32,786 nucleotides of DNA, taken from the NCBI GenBank assembly GCA_024278695.1, contig JAJRSR010000280.1, positions 1 through 32,786 on the forward strand. Direction: 5' to 3'. The position numbers were made by a program, and so were the translations under genes. Position 1 is the stretch's first letter. Each line of letters begins with the position of its first letter. Below, one piece after another: positions 1-7,876 of the stretch. Source of the stretch: Planctomycetota bacterium. GTDB taxonomy: Bacteria > Planctomycetota > Phycisphaerae > UBA1845. A model generated the notes under the pieces. That model saw only the letters and a list, made by a program, of their open reading frames with translations. It made no database searches and had not been told where the DNA came from.

Positions 1-449
1 CCCTCGATCTGGTCGTCCGTCAGGTGCGGGTTGATCAGCTTGTGGGTCGCGTGATCCTTCGGCGTGGTCATGGTCCACGTTTCCTGCCCGTCCAACATCT
101 CGGTGGCGTCATACCGAAGCAGCCGCTTACGCATCAAGATCAGCGCGAGCACAAACCGAAATCGAATGCGAGACGGGTCTTCTTCACCGCCCAGACGCAC
201 AAAAAAGTTCATCAGCAGTTCGTCATCGACAAGCAGGCGTTTTTTCTTTTCTTTGACGGGCACACGCGTTTTGAAATGGCAATACGACCCTTCCGGCGGT
301 CCGGTCCAGCTATCGAGGCTGTAATCGGCCCGGCGAAACGAGTCGCCGTCCTCAAAGAGCACGGCGTAGAACTCCTCGCCCTCGCCCAGCTCGCGATCCG
401 TCACGGAGCAACGCCCTGTGGAATGACCTACTTGCCAGTCTTGTGTCAT
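1..449 (-). CDS. Conserved protein of unknown function, 3' end outside the window
   Basis: This reading frame is absent from the ORF track because it runs off the left edge. The reverse strand from the ATG at 449 is open for 149 codons. It starts MTQDWQVGHSTGRCSVTDRE and continues through a GEEFYAVLFEDGDSFRRADY segment and a charged KEKKKRLLVDDELL block to a hydrophobic FVLALILMRKRLLRY stretch. The composition (acidic start, R/K-rich middle, clear codon structure) is that of a real protein. I recall similar planctomycete proteins with a 'stGrC ... GE.fYavL ... DDelL..fF.rL ... FvLaLiLmRKrlL' pattern, with no function attached. The start is chosen at the first ATG after the divergent intergenic region. 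I see no catalytic motif and no signal peptide, so it is probably cytoplasmic. It is divergent from the L,D-transpeptidase gene. Confident that it is coding; function unknown. Confidence 0.75.
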   Translation of the reverse strand, partial: MTQDWQVGHSTGRCSVTDRELGEGEEFYAVLFEDGDSFRRADYSLDSWTGPPEGSYCHFKTRVPVKEKKKRLLVDDELLMNFFVRLGGEEDPSRIRFRFVLALILMRKRLLRYDATEMLDGQETWTMTTPKDHATHKLINPHLTDDQIE

Positions 450-641
450 TGTCAGCTATCGCCCCTGCAGCCGGTTGCAACCGGGCAGCCTCTCGTTTTG
501 TGCCGGTACCTGTTGGGTTGCGGAGGCTGTCACAAGTGCCACCCCGGCCAGCAAACCCGCATTCAAGTTGTAGTTGGCCGCGCCGTCAAGCTGTGATAAC
601 GAAAGGCGTCGCCGGTGAGCTCGATAAACGGACCGCTCGGC

Positions 642-669
642 TTGCAATCGAGCGAAACGCGTTTATTCT
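642..669 (+). promoter_or_regulatory. Possible sigma70-type promoter for the L,D-transpeptidase/selenoprotein pair
   Basis: TTGCAA at 642-647 and TATTCT at 664-669 are separated by 16 bases and lie about 70 bases upstream of the ATG at 740. The 290-base stretch 450-739 separates two divergent genes and holds no convincing gene. This is the best -35/-10 pair I can see by eye. Promoter rules in planctomycetes differ somewhat from E. coli, so this is tentative. Confidence 0.25.
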
Positions 670-739
670 GATGGCTGGTTTTTCGGCGACGTTGATCCGC
701 TGCCCACATAAAAAGCGCCATACGCAAGGAGGCGAGGTC

Positions 740-1834
740 ATGGCCAGGTACCGCACCCCCAAACATCGCAGCTATGGAAATCGTGGTTATGGGCGTAGGC
801 GTCGCGGCCCCCTACCCGTCATCCTCACGGCCCTCGTGGTAGCGTCGGGAGGATGGTGGCTCTACCCCGGTGCGGGCGACTCTTCCGTGCCGGAGGAACT
901 GGACACAGCCCCTAAGCCGATCTTAGTGACCAGCCGGCCAGACCTGCCGGTTGGCAATCAGCCGGAGTCCGACGTACCCGAACGGGGCGAACCGGCCCAT
1001 CCGGTGAAGCGGAAGGCGGCTGACGTGCCGCTGTCTGCCTCCAACCAGGCGGCCTCCAATCGGTCGTCCTCCAGCCAGTCGAGCCACCAGAGAACGGCGT
1101 CCTTGATCGCTGCTGGTCGAAAAGCGCTCGAGGCCAACGAACTCGTGGTCGCCCGGGCTCATTTTTCCGACGCGCTGGCTTCCGGCGTGGCCGAGCCTGA
1201 GCGGTCGCTGTTGCAGGCTGAGCTGACTCGGATCGGTACGGAGACGATCTTCTCGTCGCGCGTGCTGGTCGATGATCCGCTGACGTTTCGTTATGTGATC
1301 CAGCCGGGTGACACGCTCGGCAAGGTCGCCAAGGCGAATAAAATATCCTCTGATCTGTTGGCCGAGATCAACGGCATTCGCAACAAGAACATGATCCGCG
1401 CCGGGCAGACGCTCAAGGTGATTCGCGGTCCGTTTCATGCTGTGGTCGATTCCGGCGCGCACACGATGGGGTTGTATCTCGAAAAAACATTCGTACGGCA
1501 GTACCGCGTCGGTCTCGGTCTGGACAACGGCACGCCCACGGGCACCTGGGAGGTCGGCACCAAACTGATGAACCCAACGTACTATCCGCCGCGCGGCGGT
1601 CGCATCGTCTCGGCCGATGATCCGGAGAATCCGCTCGGTGGTCGTTGGGTTGGACTAACGGGGATCGAAGGAGAGGCCGTGGGCCAGCTTCGCTACGGCG
1701 TTCACGGCACGAACGAGCCCGACACGATCGGCAAGAGCGTCTCCCTCGGCTGCATTCGTATGTTCAATGAGGACATCGCTCAGGTATACACCTACCTGAT
1801 TGAGAAACACTCCCACGTCCAGGTTCTTCGCTAG
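740..1834 (+). CDS. LysM domain L,D-transpeptidase (YkuD family), membrane-anchored
   Basis: Predicted 364-residue cell-envelope enzyme that would form 3-3 peptidoglycan cross-links or attach proteins to peptidoglycan. I start it at ATG 740, not at the ORF-track start of 443, because an ideal AAGGAGG lies at 726-732 with a 7-base spacer. Order of parts: basic N-terminus (RRRRG); one membrane segment at about residues 24-41 (signal anchor); Ser/Pro-rich linker; a helical TPR-like piece ('AGRKALEANELVVARAHFSDAL'); LysM at about 185-231 (YVIQPGDTLGKVAKANKIS ... IRAGQTLKV); and a YkuD domain from about 238 to the end. The catalytic signature is complete: H322 in YGVHGT and C338 in SLGCIRM. Its TAG stop overlaps the GTG of the next gene (TAGTG), so the two are probably co-translated. 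Confidence 0.93.
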   Translation: MARYRTPKHRSYGNRGYGRRRRGPLPVILTALVVASGGWWLYPGAGDSSVPEELDTAPKPILVTSRPDLPVGNQPESDVPERGEPAHPVKRKAADVPLSASNQAASNRSSSSQSSHQRTASLIAAGRKALEANELVVARAHFSDALASGVAEPERSLLQAELTRIGTETIFSSRVLVDDPLTFRYVIQPGDTLGKVAKANKISSDLLAEINGIRNKNMIRAGQTLKVIRGPFHAVVDSGAHTMGLYLEKTFVRQYRVGLGLDNGTPTGTWEVGTKLMNPTYYPPRGGRIVSADDPENPLGGRWVGLTGIEGEAVGQLRYGVHGTNEPDTIGKSVSLGCIRMFNEDIAQVYTYLIEKHSHVQVLR

Positions 1835-2439
1835 TGGCTTGGATCCGGCTTGTCGAGGAATCCGACGCCCACGGCCTGCTCGCGCGCATCTACGCCTCCG
1901 CCACGAAGCGGGCCGGCAAGATCTTCCAGATTCTCCGTGTCCAGAGCAACAACCCGGAGACGCTCAAGGCGTCGATGAACCTGTACACGACCGCCATGTT
2001 TGGCAAGTCGGCCTTGTCGCGCGTGCAACGGGAGATGTTGGCCGTCGTCGTTTCTCGTGCCAATGAGTGTCACTACTGAACGCTCGCCCACGCGGCCGAC
2101 CTCCGGGCAGAGGTCAACCAGCAGCGATCCGATCAGAAGGCCGACGCAAACGGCAATAACACGACACCCGACGAAGCGGATGCGTGGGTCCGACAGATCA
2201 CCGATGATTACCACCAAGCCAAGCTGAACGAAGTCGATCGTGCCCTATGCGACTACGCGTGGAAGCTCACGAAAACACCGGGTGCCATGACCGAAACTGA
2301 CGTGGGCACGCTCCGCGCTACGGGTTTGGATGACACGACCATCAACGACGCCGCTCAAGTGGTCGCCTACTTCAACTACATCAACCGAATCGCCGACGGC
2401 CTCGGCGTCGATCCGGAACCGGACATGCCGAAGCCGTAG
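1834..2439 (+). CDS. AhpD-like / carboxymuconolactone-decarboxylase-fold peroxidase, probable selenoprotein (TGA at 2077-2079 read as Sec82)
   Basis: The ORF track stops this gene at TGA 2079 (81 aa), but the same frame stays open for another 119 codons to TAG 2437-2439, giving 201 residues. Sequence before the TGA (IRLVEESDAHGLLARIYAS ... SALSRVQREMLAVVVSRANECHY) is the N-terminal half of the peroxidase-related AhpD-like family. Sequence after it (TLAHAADLRAEV ... VDRALCDYAWKLTKTPGAM ... LRATGLDDTTI ... VVAYFNYINRIADGLGV) is the matching C-terminal half. The TGA sits at the second position of the redox motif: C79-x-x-U82-x-x-x-H86 in place of CxxCxxxH. A perfect hairpin 18 bases beyond the TGA could be the SECIS. 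The GTG start overlaps the L,D-transpeptidase stop. Likely role: thiol/selenol-dependent reduction of (hydro)peroxides. A nonsense mutation or sequencing error is possible, but would not so neatly replace the catalytic Cys. Confidence 0.88.
2098..2115 (+). promoter_or_regulatory. Candidate bacterial SECIS hairpin
   Basis: GACCTC (2098-2103), loop CGGGCA (2104-2109), GAGGTC (2110-2115): a perfect 6-bp stem with a 6-nt loop inside the coding sequence. The loop begins 24 nt after the TGA at 2077-2079. A GG/CC extension beyond two mismatches is possible. As I recall, bacterial SECIS elements are short hairpins with a G in the first two loop positions and a loop about 16-37 nt after the UGA; this hairpin fits on both counts. 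It would bind SelB during decoding of the UGA as selenocysteine. Confidence 0.6.
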
Positions 2440-2682
2440 GGCACCCCTCAACTGCCGCTCTTCCCCGGCAAACAACACCAGAAAACCGCCCCATTCAGTC
2501 CGCCTCCAATCTTGGCCGTGGCTTGCCCGATTCTCCGCCCCTGCCGCCCGGTTTCGATACGACAGTACTGTTCAGTCGCGTCCGCCATCGTCCGATACAC
2601 ATCTGGGACTATTTTGGTCCCCATTCGCCGCGCGGCGTGCGCCATGGGCGGTGCGGCCGCGCGTGAGGAGAGTTATGACACC

Positions 2683-4320
2683 ATGACGATGGCACTAAGC
2701 ATCTTACCGAATACCGAGTTTCCCAACGCGACCGTTTCCCCGGACCGGCCTGTCAAACCGTTCAAGATTTTGCTGGCCGATCCGCCGGCGCTCGAGGACG
2801 ATTACGACAAGGCCTACCCGAACCTGGGGCTTATCCAACTGATCGCGCAAATGCGCGAAACCACGCCACTGACCGACGACGATATTCTTTTCCTCGATCA
2901 GTTTCATACAACCGACGACCACATTCGCTTAATTGAAGAGCACCGTCCGAAAATCTACGGGATCAGCTTTGCGTTTCTGACCCAGCGCATCGCCTACGCC
3001 ACGATCAACACACTCAAGCAGCGCTTCCCCGACATGCTCATCATCGCGGGCGGTCCGCATCCGACATCGGTGCCGAAGGTGGTCATGGAAGAGACGCTCG
3101 CGGACATCGTCTGCATCGGCGAGGGAGAGTTGTCCTTGGCCGGCATCATCAACGAGATGTGCCGCGGCGGGGATGATTTCTCGAAGATACCCGGGCTGCT
3201 ATTGCGCACGCCGGATGGTCTGGTAGACACGGGCAAGCCGATCGCCGTCGAAAACCTCGACGACCTGCCCTATATGGCCTGGGACCGGATTGATTTTTCT
3301 CGGTTCGTCGGGCAGCACTATTGCAAATCCAACAAGCAGTCGTGCATCGTGATTAGCCGGGGTTGCCCGTTCAAGTGTACGTTCTGCTCGCTACCGGTCT
3401 GGCGCGCGGCCAAGCCGTACGTGCGTATGCGCTCCCCGGAACACATCGCCGGCGAGGTGGCATGGCTCTACAAGCTCGGCGTGCGTGAGATCAAAATCGT
3501 TTCTGACGAAATCAACGTAACGCTGCCCTGGGCGAAGGACGTCTGCCGTGCGATCGGCGACCTCGGGCACGAGGACTTGTTCTTCCAGTCTAACCTACGC
3601 GCGGACAAGATGGACGGCGAGCTGGCCCACCTGTTCAAACGGATGAACATGTGGTTGGTTCACCTGGGCGTGGAGAGCGCGAACGACCGCGTGCTCGACG
3701 GCATCGAAAAAAAGATCACCGTCGAGCAGACCGAGGCGTGCCTCAAGTTCCTCAAGAAGAACAACATTCGCGTCTTGCTGTTCATGATGGCGTTTCAGCT
3801 TTGGGAACGCGACGGCGAGTTGCAGTTCGAAACGCCCAAGGAAATCCGGCGTTCACTCTGGTGGGTGTGGAAGCAGTTTTTCCTACGCCGCATGAGCTAT
3901 ATGACCTGGTCCATCGCCACGCCCATGCCCGGCGCACCGCTGCAAGAAATTGTGGATCGCCACGGGCTGAAGTCCGCGACCCAAGTGCTCGACAACTGGA
4001 ACCGCAACAAAGACTACCTCGGCATCGACCTGACTTCACTCGGCATCCAAGAAAAAACCAAGATGCGTATGCTCCGCGCGGGCATTTTGTCGAAGGGCGT
4101 TTTCGCGGTGTTCGGCGGCAATTTCGATTGGCGTCGCAACTTCTACCGGCTAGGCATCTTGGCCCGCAGCTTCTTCGGCAAGTGGAACGTCGTCCCGGTC
4201 GAGGCAAGAGCCGAAACGGCTTCGACCAAGACAATGCCTAAGTCGCTGGCCGGAAGCGCCACAACCACAACGACACCCCCAATCCTAAACCGCCCGCTAA
4301 CCACAAAAGTTGAAGGGTAA
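2683..4320 (+). CDS. B12-binding-domain-type radical SAM enzyme
   Basis: Predicted 545-residue iron-sulfur enzyme. Residues about 25-170 form a cobalamin-binding-type Rossmann domain (KILLADPPA near the start, then 'YGISFAFLTQ', 'LIIAGGPHPTSVP', 'DIVCIGEGE'). The radical SAM core begins near residue 220 with the [4Fe-4S] motif C228-x3-C232-x2-C235 (GCPFKCTFC), followed by SPEHIAGEV, a 'DEIN' strand and 'HLGVESANDRVLDGI'. The canonical DxHxxG cobalamin-histidine motif is absent, as in many members of this class. The ORF extends upstream to 2512, but ATG 2683 is preferred: GAGGAG lies at 2665-2670 and the sequence before it is low-quality. The substrate cannot be read from sequence; relatives act on hopanoid, lipid, tetrapyrrole or antibiotic carbons. 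The 134 bases after it, up to the convergent gene, hold nothing I recognise. Confidence 0.88.
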   Translation: MTMALSILPNTEFPNATVSPDRPVKPFKILLADPPALEDDYDKAYPNLGLIQLIAQMRETTPLTDDDILFLDQFHTTDDHIRLIEEHRPKIYGISFAFLTQRIAYATINTLKQRFPDMLIIAGGPHPTSVPKVVMEETLADIVCIGEGELSLAGIINEMCRGGDDFSKIPGLLLRTPDGLVDTGKPIAVENLDDLPYMAWDRIDFSRFVGQHYCKSNKQSCIVISRGCPFKCTFCSLPVWRAAKPYVRMRSPEHIAGEVAWLYKLGVREIKIVSDEINVTLPWAKDVCRAIGDLGHEDLFFQSNLRADKMDGELAHLFKRMNMWLVHLGVESANDRVLDGIEKKITVEQTEACLKFLKKNNIRVLLFMMAFQLWERDGELQFETPKEIRRSLWWVWKQFFLRRMSYMTWSIATPMPGAPLQEIVDRHGLKSATQVLDNWNRNKDYLGIDLTSLGIQEKTKMRMLRAGILSKGVFAVFGGNFDWRRNFYRLGILARSFFGKWNVVPVEARAETASTKTMPKSLAGSATTTTTPPILNRPLTTKVEG

Positions 4321-4454
4321 GGTTGCGGCTCCGGTTCCCAACTTCAACCATTTTGTCGGACGAAACTCAACCAACAAACAACATGCCTTTCCGAACGGCT
4401 TCAAGCTGGGTCTTGTCCCATATGATGCTGATCCAGCAATCCTGACCAAGCTCA

Positions 4455-4814
4455 TCAATCCGGCCCGGGTTCTTCACGGATGGCGGCCGCGATGATTTCA
4501 ACTATGGACATGGTTTCGAGTTGGTGGGTTGGGTCTTGACCCGGGCTGGCGTCTACCGTCAGGCACGCCACGACCGACGACCGATCCGCGAGGGACGGCA
4601 GCGGCACACGAACCGTCGCGCCGCCGGGAGCTTGGCAAAGCAGAAACCGATCCACGACCACGTCGTCCAGATCGAGCCGGTACCGAAACACTTCTTCCGC
4701 CGTCCGGTCAAATAACGCAGAAAACGCCATCCGCAGCTCAGCAAGATCGAGGCTGTCAACATCCGCGACGAACGGGGCGGACGCCTCAACCAGTACGGTC
4801 CTTTCGATCTTCAT
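4455..4814 (-). CDS. Small conserved protein of unknown function
   Basis: 119 residues, MKIERTVLVEAS ... DRFLLCQAPGGATVRVPLPSLADRSSVVACLTVDA ... SIVEIIAAAIREEPG. It is acidic, has no signal peptide or membrane segment, and reads as a mixed alpha/beta cytoplasmic protein. AAGG precedes the ATG with a 5-base spacer. It lies 30 bases downstream of the P-loop/deoxyribosyltransferase-like gene on the same strand, so the two are probably in one transcript. I do not recognise the family. The + strand ORFs over it (4521, 4529) are shadows. Confidence 0.65.
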   Translation of the reverse strand: MKIERTVLVEASAPFVADVDSLDLAELRMAFSALFDRTAEEVFRYRLDLDDVVVDRFLLCQAPGGATVRVPLPSLADRSSVVACLTVDASPGQDPTHQLETMSIVEIIAAAIREEPGPD

Positions 4815-4844
4815 GCGTGCCTTGCTTTGACGGAAACGGCCTAC

Positions 4845-6011
4845 TCATAACGGAAGCTGATAGTCGCCCATGTAGCCCTTCTCTTGAAACAAGGCAAAGA
4901 GCGATTCGATATCAGGTAAGATCGCAGTGGCCGTCTCTGTGATAAACGGCGAGGGCTCGGACTTCGGCCGCCACACCACATAAACCTCCTTCGTGCTCTC
5001 GAACGCATGTTGCAATTCACGCTCCACACCAGAGGATAGCGCCGGGTGGCCGCCGGGCATGGTGGGGATGTAGCTGACGATCATGTCGGACTGGTCAATG
5101 AGTTTGAAGTCTCGCGCGTAGATCTGCCCGTCGATATCCCCGGCCAACCGCGCAATCTCGGCAGCACAGAGCGTGACGTCTTGCTCGTTCACGCGCACGG
5201 TGATGTGCGTGTCGCCGCGTTTCGTGGCCTCACCGGCCTCGATCAGCAAGCGTTTTTCGTCAACGTCGGCCGGGTCGAACGCGATAAAATGCTCGGCCAG
5301 CGCATCGCGAAAACGCTCAAGCTCACTCAAAATCGCCGGCTGGTTGAACACATGCGTCATCGGAAACGAGGGGTACACCCGCTTACGCTCCGGCTCAAAC
5401 ATGAGACGGTAGACCGACTGCGCCGTGAGACGCGTATTGGACCGCGAGACGACATACGCATGCCCATAGCCCGCTACAGCCTCGGCCATCGCCTCCGTGA
5501 CGACCATCTCCTCCTCGCGCCAGACGAGAATGTCCTTGAGCGAGTGCCGAATCTCGTGTTCACGCTCGAGCCGTTCATGCACGGCATCGACGTTGTCCAC
5601 CAAAGTGACGTACAGGTCCGCGTCCAGTTCCTGCATCTGCACATGGTCATACGCGTGGAACAGCCCATGCTTCCAACGAAACGTCGCGTGCGTGTTGACG
5701 ATGATATTCGAGCCGCGCGAAGCCTCCGCGAGGATATCCTTAAACACGCTCCGGCGAAGCGCCGTCAGCCGCTGCCGGGGCAGGTCGAGTATGCGGCACG
5801 GTGAAATATCAGGGGCTTCGGCGCACATCATCTCGCCGACGTTAAACAGCTTCACGTCGTGCGCGTGTTGCCGCGCGATCTCAACCACTTGTTCCAGAAA
5901 TTGCTTCTTCTCAAGCCCAACCTGACCCGTCACAATCAAACGAACGCCGGAGTGAGTGTGGCTCCGCTCGCGTGAGAACGGAAGCTGAGGGGAAGGGGGA
6001 ACGTCAGACAT
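4845..6011 (-). CDS. P-loop NTPase-like domain fused to a nucleoside-2-deoxyribosyltransferase-like domain
   Basis: 388 residues. After a short polar leader, RLIVTGQVGLEKKQFLEQV at about residues 24-42 looks like the first strand and P-loop of an adenylate-kinase-like NTPase. The loop is degenerate: GQVGLEKK (29-36) where GxxxxGK[ST] is expected. 'NIIVNTHATFRWKHGLF' and 'DADLYVTLVDNVDAVHERL' resemble the NMP-kinase core that follows. The last ~100 residues ('IYARDFKLIDQSDMIVSYIP', 'SSGVERELQHAF', 'VYVVWRPKSEPSPFI') look like a nucleoside 2-deoxyribosyltransferase/TIR-related Rossmann fold, in which such Asp/Glu positions line the active site. A nucleotide-handling or signalling role is an inference. 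The gene starts 15 bases after the CAP gene stop and is 30 bases ahead of the small 4455-4814 gene. I see no strong Shine-Dalgarno sequence. Confidence 0.75.
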   Translation of the reverse strand: MSDVPPSPQLPFSRERSHTHSGVRLIVTGQVGLEKKQFLEQVVEIARQHAHDVKLFNVGEMMCAEAPDISPCRILDLPRQRLTALRRSVFKDILAEASRGSNIIVNTHATFRWKHGLFHAYDHVQMQELDADLYVTLVDNVDAVHERLEREHEIRHSLKDILVWREEEMVVTEAMAEAVAGYGHAYVVSRSNTRLTAQSVYRLMFEPERKRVYPSFPMTHVFNQPAILSELERFRDALAEHFIAFDPADVDEKRLLIEAGEATKRGDTHITVRVNEQDVTLCAAEIARLAGDIDGQIYARDFKLIDQSDMIVSYIPTMPGGHPALSSGVERELQHAFESTKEVYVVWRPKSEPSPFITETATAILPDIESLFALFQEKGYMGDYQLPL

Positions 6012-6026
6012 GAGTCACTAATTGCA

Positions 6027-6545
6027 TTACTGACCGGCCGGATCACCGAACTCTTGAACCCAGTAGATCGAATGTTCACCACCCGTACGGACGCCGACAC
6101 CAATCTCAGTCCAACGGTCGTCCAAAATGTTGGCGCGGTGCGAATCACTGTCCATCCAGACGCGCATCACGTCGGCCGCCGTCGGCTGACCGGCGGCGAG
6201 GTTCTCACCGACCGACCAGAACAGATAATCACCAGCGGCCGCCCGTTCACCCGGACCATAGCCCGAGTCCGGATCGGTGTGGCCAAAGAAGCCGCCCTCG
6301 ATCATGCGGCAGGCGTAGTCACCGGCAAACTTACTCAGCACCTCAGATTTAACGACCGGAGCCAAGCCGACACCGGCCCGTTCCAGATTGACGAGCTGCA
6401 ACACCTGGTCACCGAGCGACTCCTCGTCAGCCTCGGTAACGCACTTGGCCGCCCCTTCGGCAGGCGCAGAGGGCGTAAAGCAACCAGCCGAGAAGCCGGT
6501 AAGCCCAATAATCTGCGCTAGGATGATCAACCTGCGTAACGTCAA
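6027..6545 (-). CDS. CAP/SCP-domain (CAP superfamily) exported protein, possible lipoprotein
   Basis: The ORF extends to 6761, but TTG 6545 is the likelier start: GGGAG sits 6 bases upstream and the product then opens with a proper signal sequence (LTLRRLIILAQIIGLTGFSAGC), giving 172 residues. C22 follows S-A-G, a weak lipobox, so it is either a lipoprotein or cleaved nearby. The rest is a CAP domain: 'VLQLVNLERAGVGLAPV', 'GFFGHTDPDSGYGPGERAAA', 'SVGENLAAG', 'VMRVWMDSDSHRANILDDRWTEIGVGV', then 'YWVQEFGDP'. The His/Glu cavity residues (GHTD, GEN, SHRANIL) are present. Bacterial CAP proteins are secreted and their biochemical role is mostly unknown. It is the first gene of the three-gene minus-strand set. 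Confidence 0.85.
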   Translation of the reverse strand: MTLRRLIILAQIIGLTGFSAGCFTPSAPAEGAAKCVTEADEESLGDQVLQLVNLERAGVGLAPVVKSEVLSKFAGDYACRMIEGGFFGHTDPDSGYGPGERAAAGDYLFWSVGENLAAGQPTAADVMRVWMDSDSHRANILDDRWTEIGVGVRTGGEHSIYWVQEFGDPAGQ

Positions 6546-6956
6546 AACCAACTCCCACCAAACCACCAGAGATGACGACAATCCGCCAACTATGTTATGC
6601 CATTGTATCCGGCGTTCGGGCAACCGCAAAGGATTATTTCCGCCGGTCCATACCGCTCGTGAGGGCCACCCAAAGGGGCTTTCCCGGCCGCTATCCGTGC
6701 CAACCCTGTTTTTTCGGTCGTTACGGTGCCCAACTTTTTTCTGCCGGCACACAAAGAACATCGTCTGCCCGAGGCAGGTGTCTTGAAAGGTGCTCGCCCC
6801 ACTACCGGCTCAGAACCCCGAAAACGGCCTGCCGGCACCTCTGCGGCCCCAGAATCGCCGGTGTTTATTCCCACGCGGTCGCGGACCGACGTCCGTTATG
6901 CTAGAAACGCCATTTTGCGAGCCAGCGACACACGAGACCTGCTAAGGAGCGAGCCG
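6546..6956. other. Divergent intergenic region between the CAP gene and mqnD
   Basis: 411 bases with no gene I can support. ORFs crossing it (6572, 6590, 6388, 6726 upstream part) are shadows or run-through extensions with no Shine-Dalgarno sequence and poor composition. It must hold promoters for both divergent genes, but no -35/-10 pair stands out by eye. Confidence 0.5.
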
Positions 6957-7796
6957 TTGAACAAGCATTTGACCCTCGGACACAGTCCGGACCCCGATGA
7001 CGCCTTCATGTTCTATGGGCTCGCGAAGGACAAGTTCGACACCAAGGGATGGACGTTCGAGCATGTGCTACAGGACATTCAAACCCTCAACGAGCGAGCG
7101 ACGCGCGGCGAGTTGGACATCACCGCCGTCAGCATTCACGCGTACCCATACATCGCCGAAACCTACGCCCTCACCGCGTGCGGTAGCAGCATGGGCGACG
7201 GCTACGGACCGATGGTCGTGGCCCGCTACACAATGAGCATCGAATCATTGCGCGGTAAAAAAATCGCTATACCCGGTGAGCGTACGACGGCGTTTCTTGC
7301 GTTGAACCTGATCCTCGGTGTTGGCACATTCGAGCACACCGTGGTGATGTTTGATGAAATCCTACCGTATGTTGCCAGCGGCAAGGCCGACGCCGGGCTG
7401 ATCATCCACGAGGGGCAACTCACCTACGCCGACCACGACCTGGAATGCATTGTCGACCTCGGGGCGTGGTGGAAGGAACAAACGGACATGCCGCTCCCGC
7501 TGGGCGGCAACTGCATCCGGCGTTCGCTCGGCCAAGAAGCGATGGAAGAAGTCACGGCGATTCTCAAACAGAGCATCGAGTACAGCTTGGCCCATCGTGA
7601 TGAAGCCGTGGCCTACGCCCTACAATACGCGCGCGACATGGGGCACGAGTTGGCCGATAAGTTCGTCGGCATGTACGTCAACGAATGGACCATCGACTAC
7701 GGTGACGTGGGTCGACGCGCCGTCACCGAGCTACTGCGCCGCGGCGCAGCAATCGGCATGGTGCCGGATATCGGCGAAATTGCGTTCATCGGCTAG
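6957..7796 (+). CDS. mqnD: 1,4-dihydroxy-6-naphthoate synthase (menaquinone synthesis, futalosine pathway)
   Basis: 279-residue cytoplasmic enzyme that converts cyclic dehypoxanthinyl futalosine to 1,4-dihydroxy-6-naphthoate, a step of the futalosine route to menaquinone. Family signatures are the N-terminal 'LGHSPDPDDAFMFYGLAKD' (compare S-P-x-P-[DN]-D-x-F-x-[FW]Y), 'DITAVSIHAYPYIA', 'GDGYGPMVVA', 'KKIAIPGERTTAFLALNL', and 'ADAGLIIHEGQLTY'. Together these give the periplasmic-binding-protein-like two-lobed fold. The start is TTG 6957, with AAGGAG at 6944-6949 and a 7-base spacer. The ORF-track start at 6726 would add unrelated residues. No other mqn genes are in the window, so the pathway is presumably dispersed. 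It fits a respiratory organism that also makes multiheme cytochromes. Confidence 0.92.
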   Translation: MNKHLTLGHSPDPDDAFMFYGLAKDKFDTKGWTFEHVLQDIQTLNERATRGELDITAVSIHAYPYIAETYALTACGSSMGDGYGPMVVARYTMSIESLRGKKIAIPGERTTAFLALNLILGVGTFEHTVVMFDEILPYVASGKADAGLIIHEGQLTYADHDLECIVDLGAWWKEQTDMPLPLGGNCIRRSLGQEAMEEVTAILKQSIEYSLAHRDEAVAYALQYARDMGHELADKFVGMYVNEWTIDYGDVGRRAVTELLRRGAAIGMVPDIGEIAFIG

Positions 7797-7876
7797 CGCA
7801 TTGATCGCGTGACAAGCTCGTATTAACACTTCGGCGCTGGAATCGTCATCACTAGCGAGACGAGCGAGCGAAAATG

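Noticed and set aside
456-647. Small minus-strand ORF with hydrophobic 'LNAGLLAGVALVTASA' and a 'LPGCN'
   Set aside because: It might be a tiny lipoprotein, but there is no Shine-Dalgarno sequence, it ends a few codons after the Cys and it sits in the promoter region of two divergent genes.
5046-5804. 252-aa + strand ORF
   Set aside because: Antisense to the P-loop/deoxyribosyltransferase-like gene; composition of a shadow frame.
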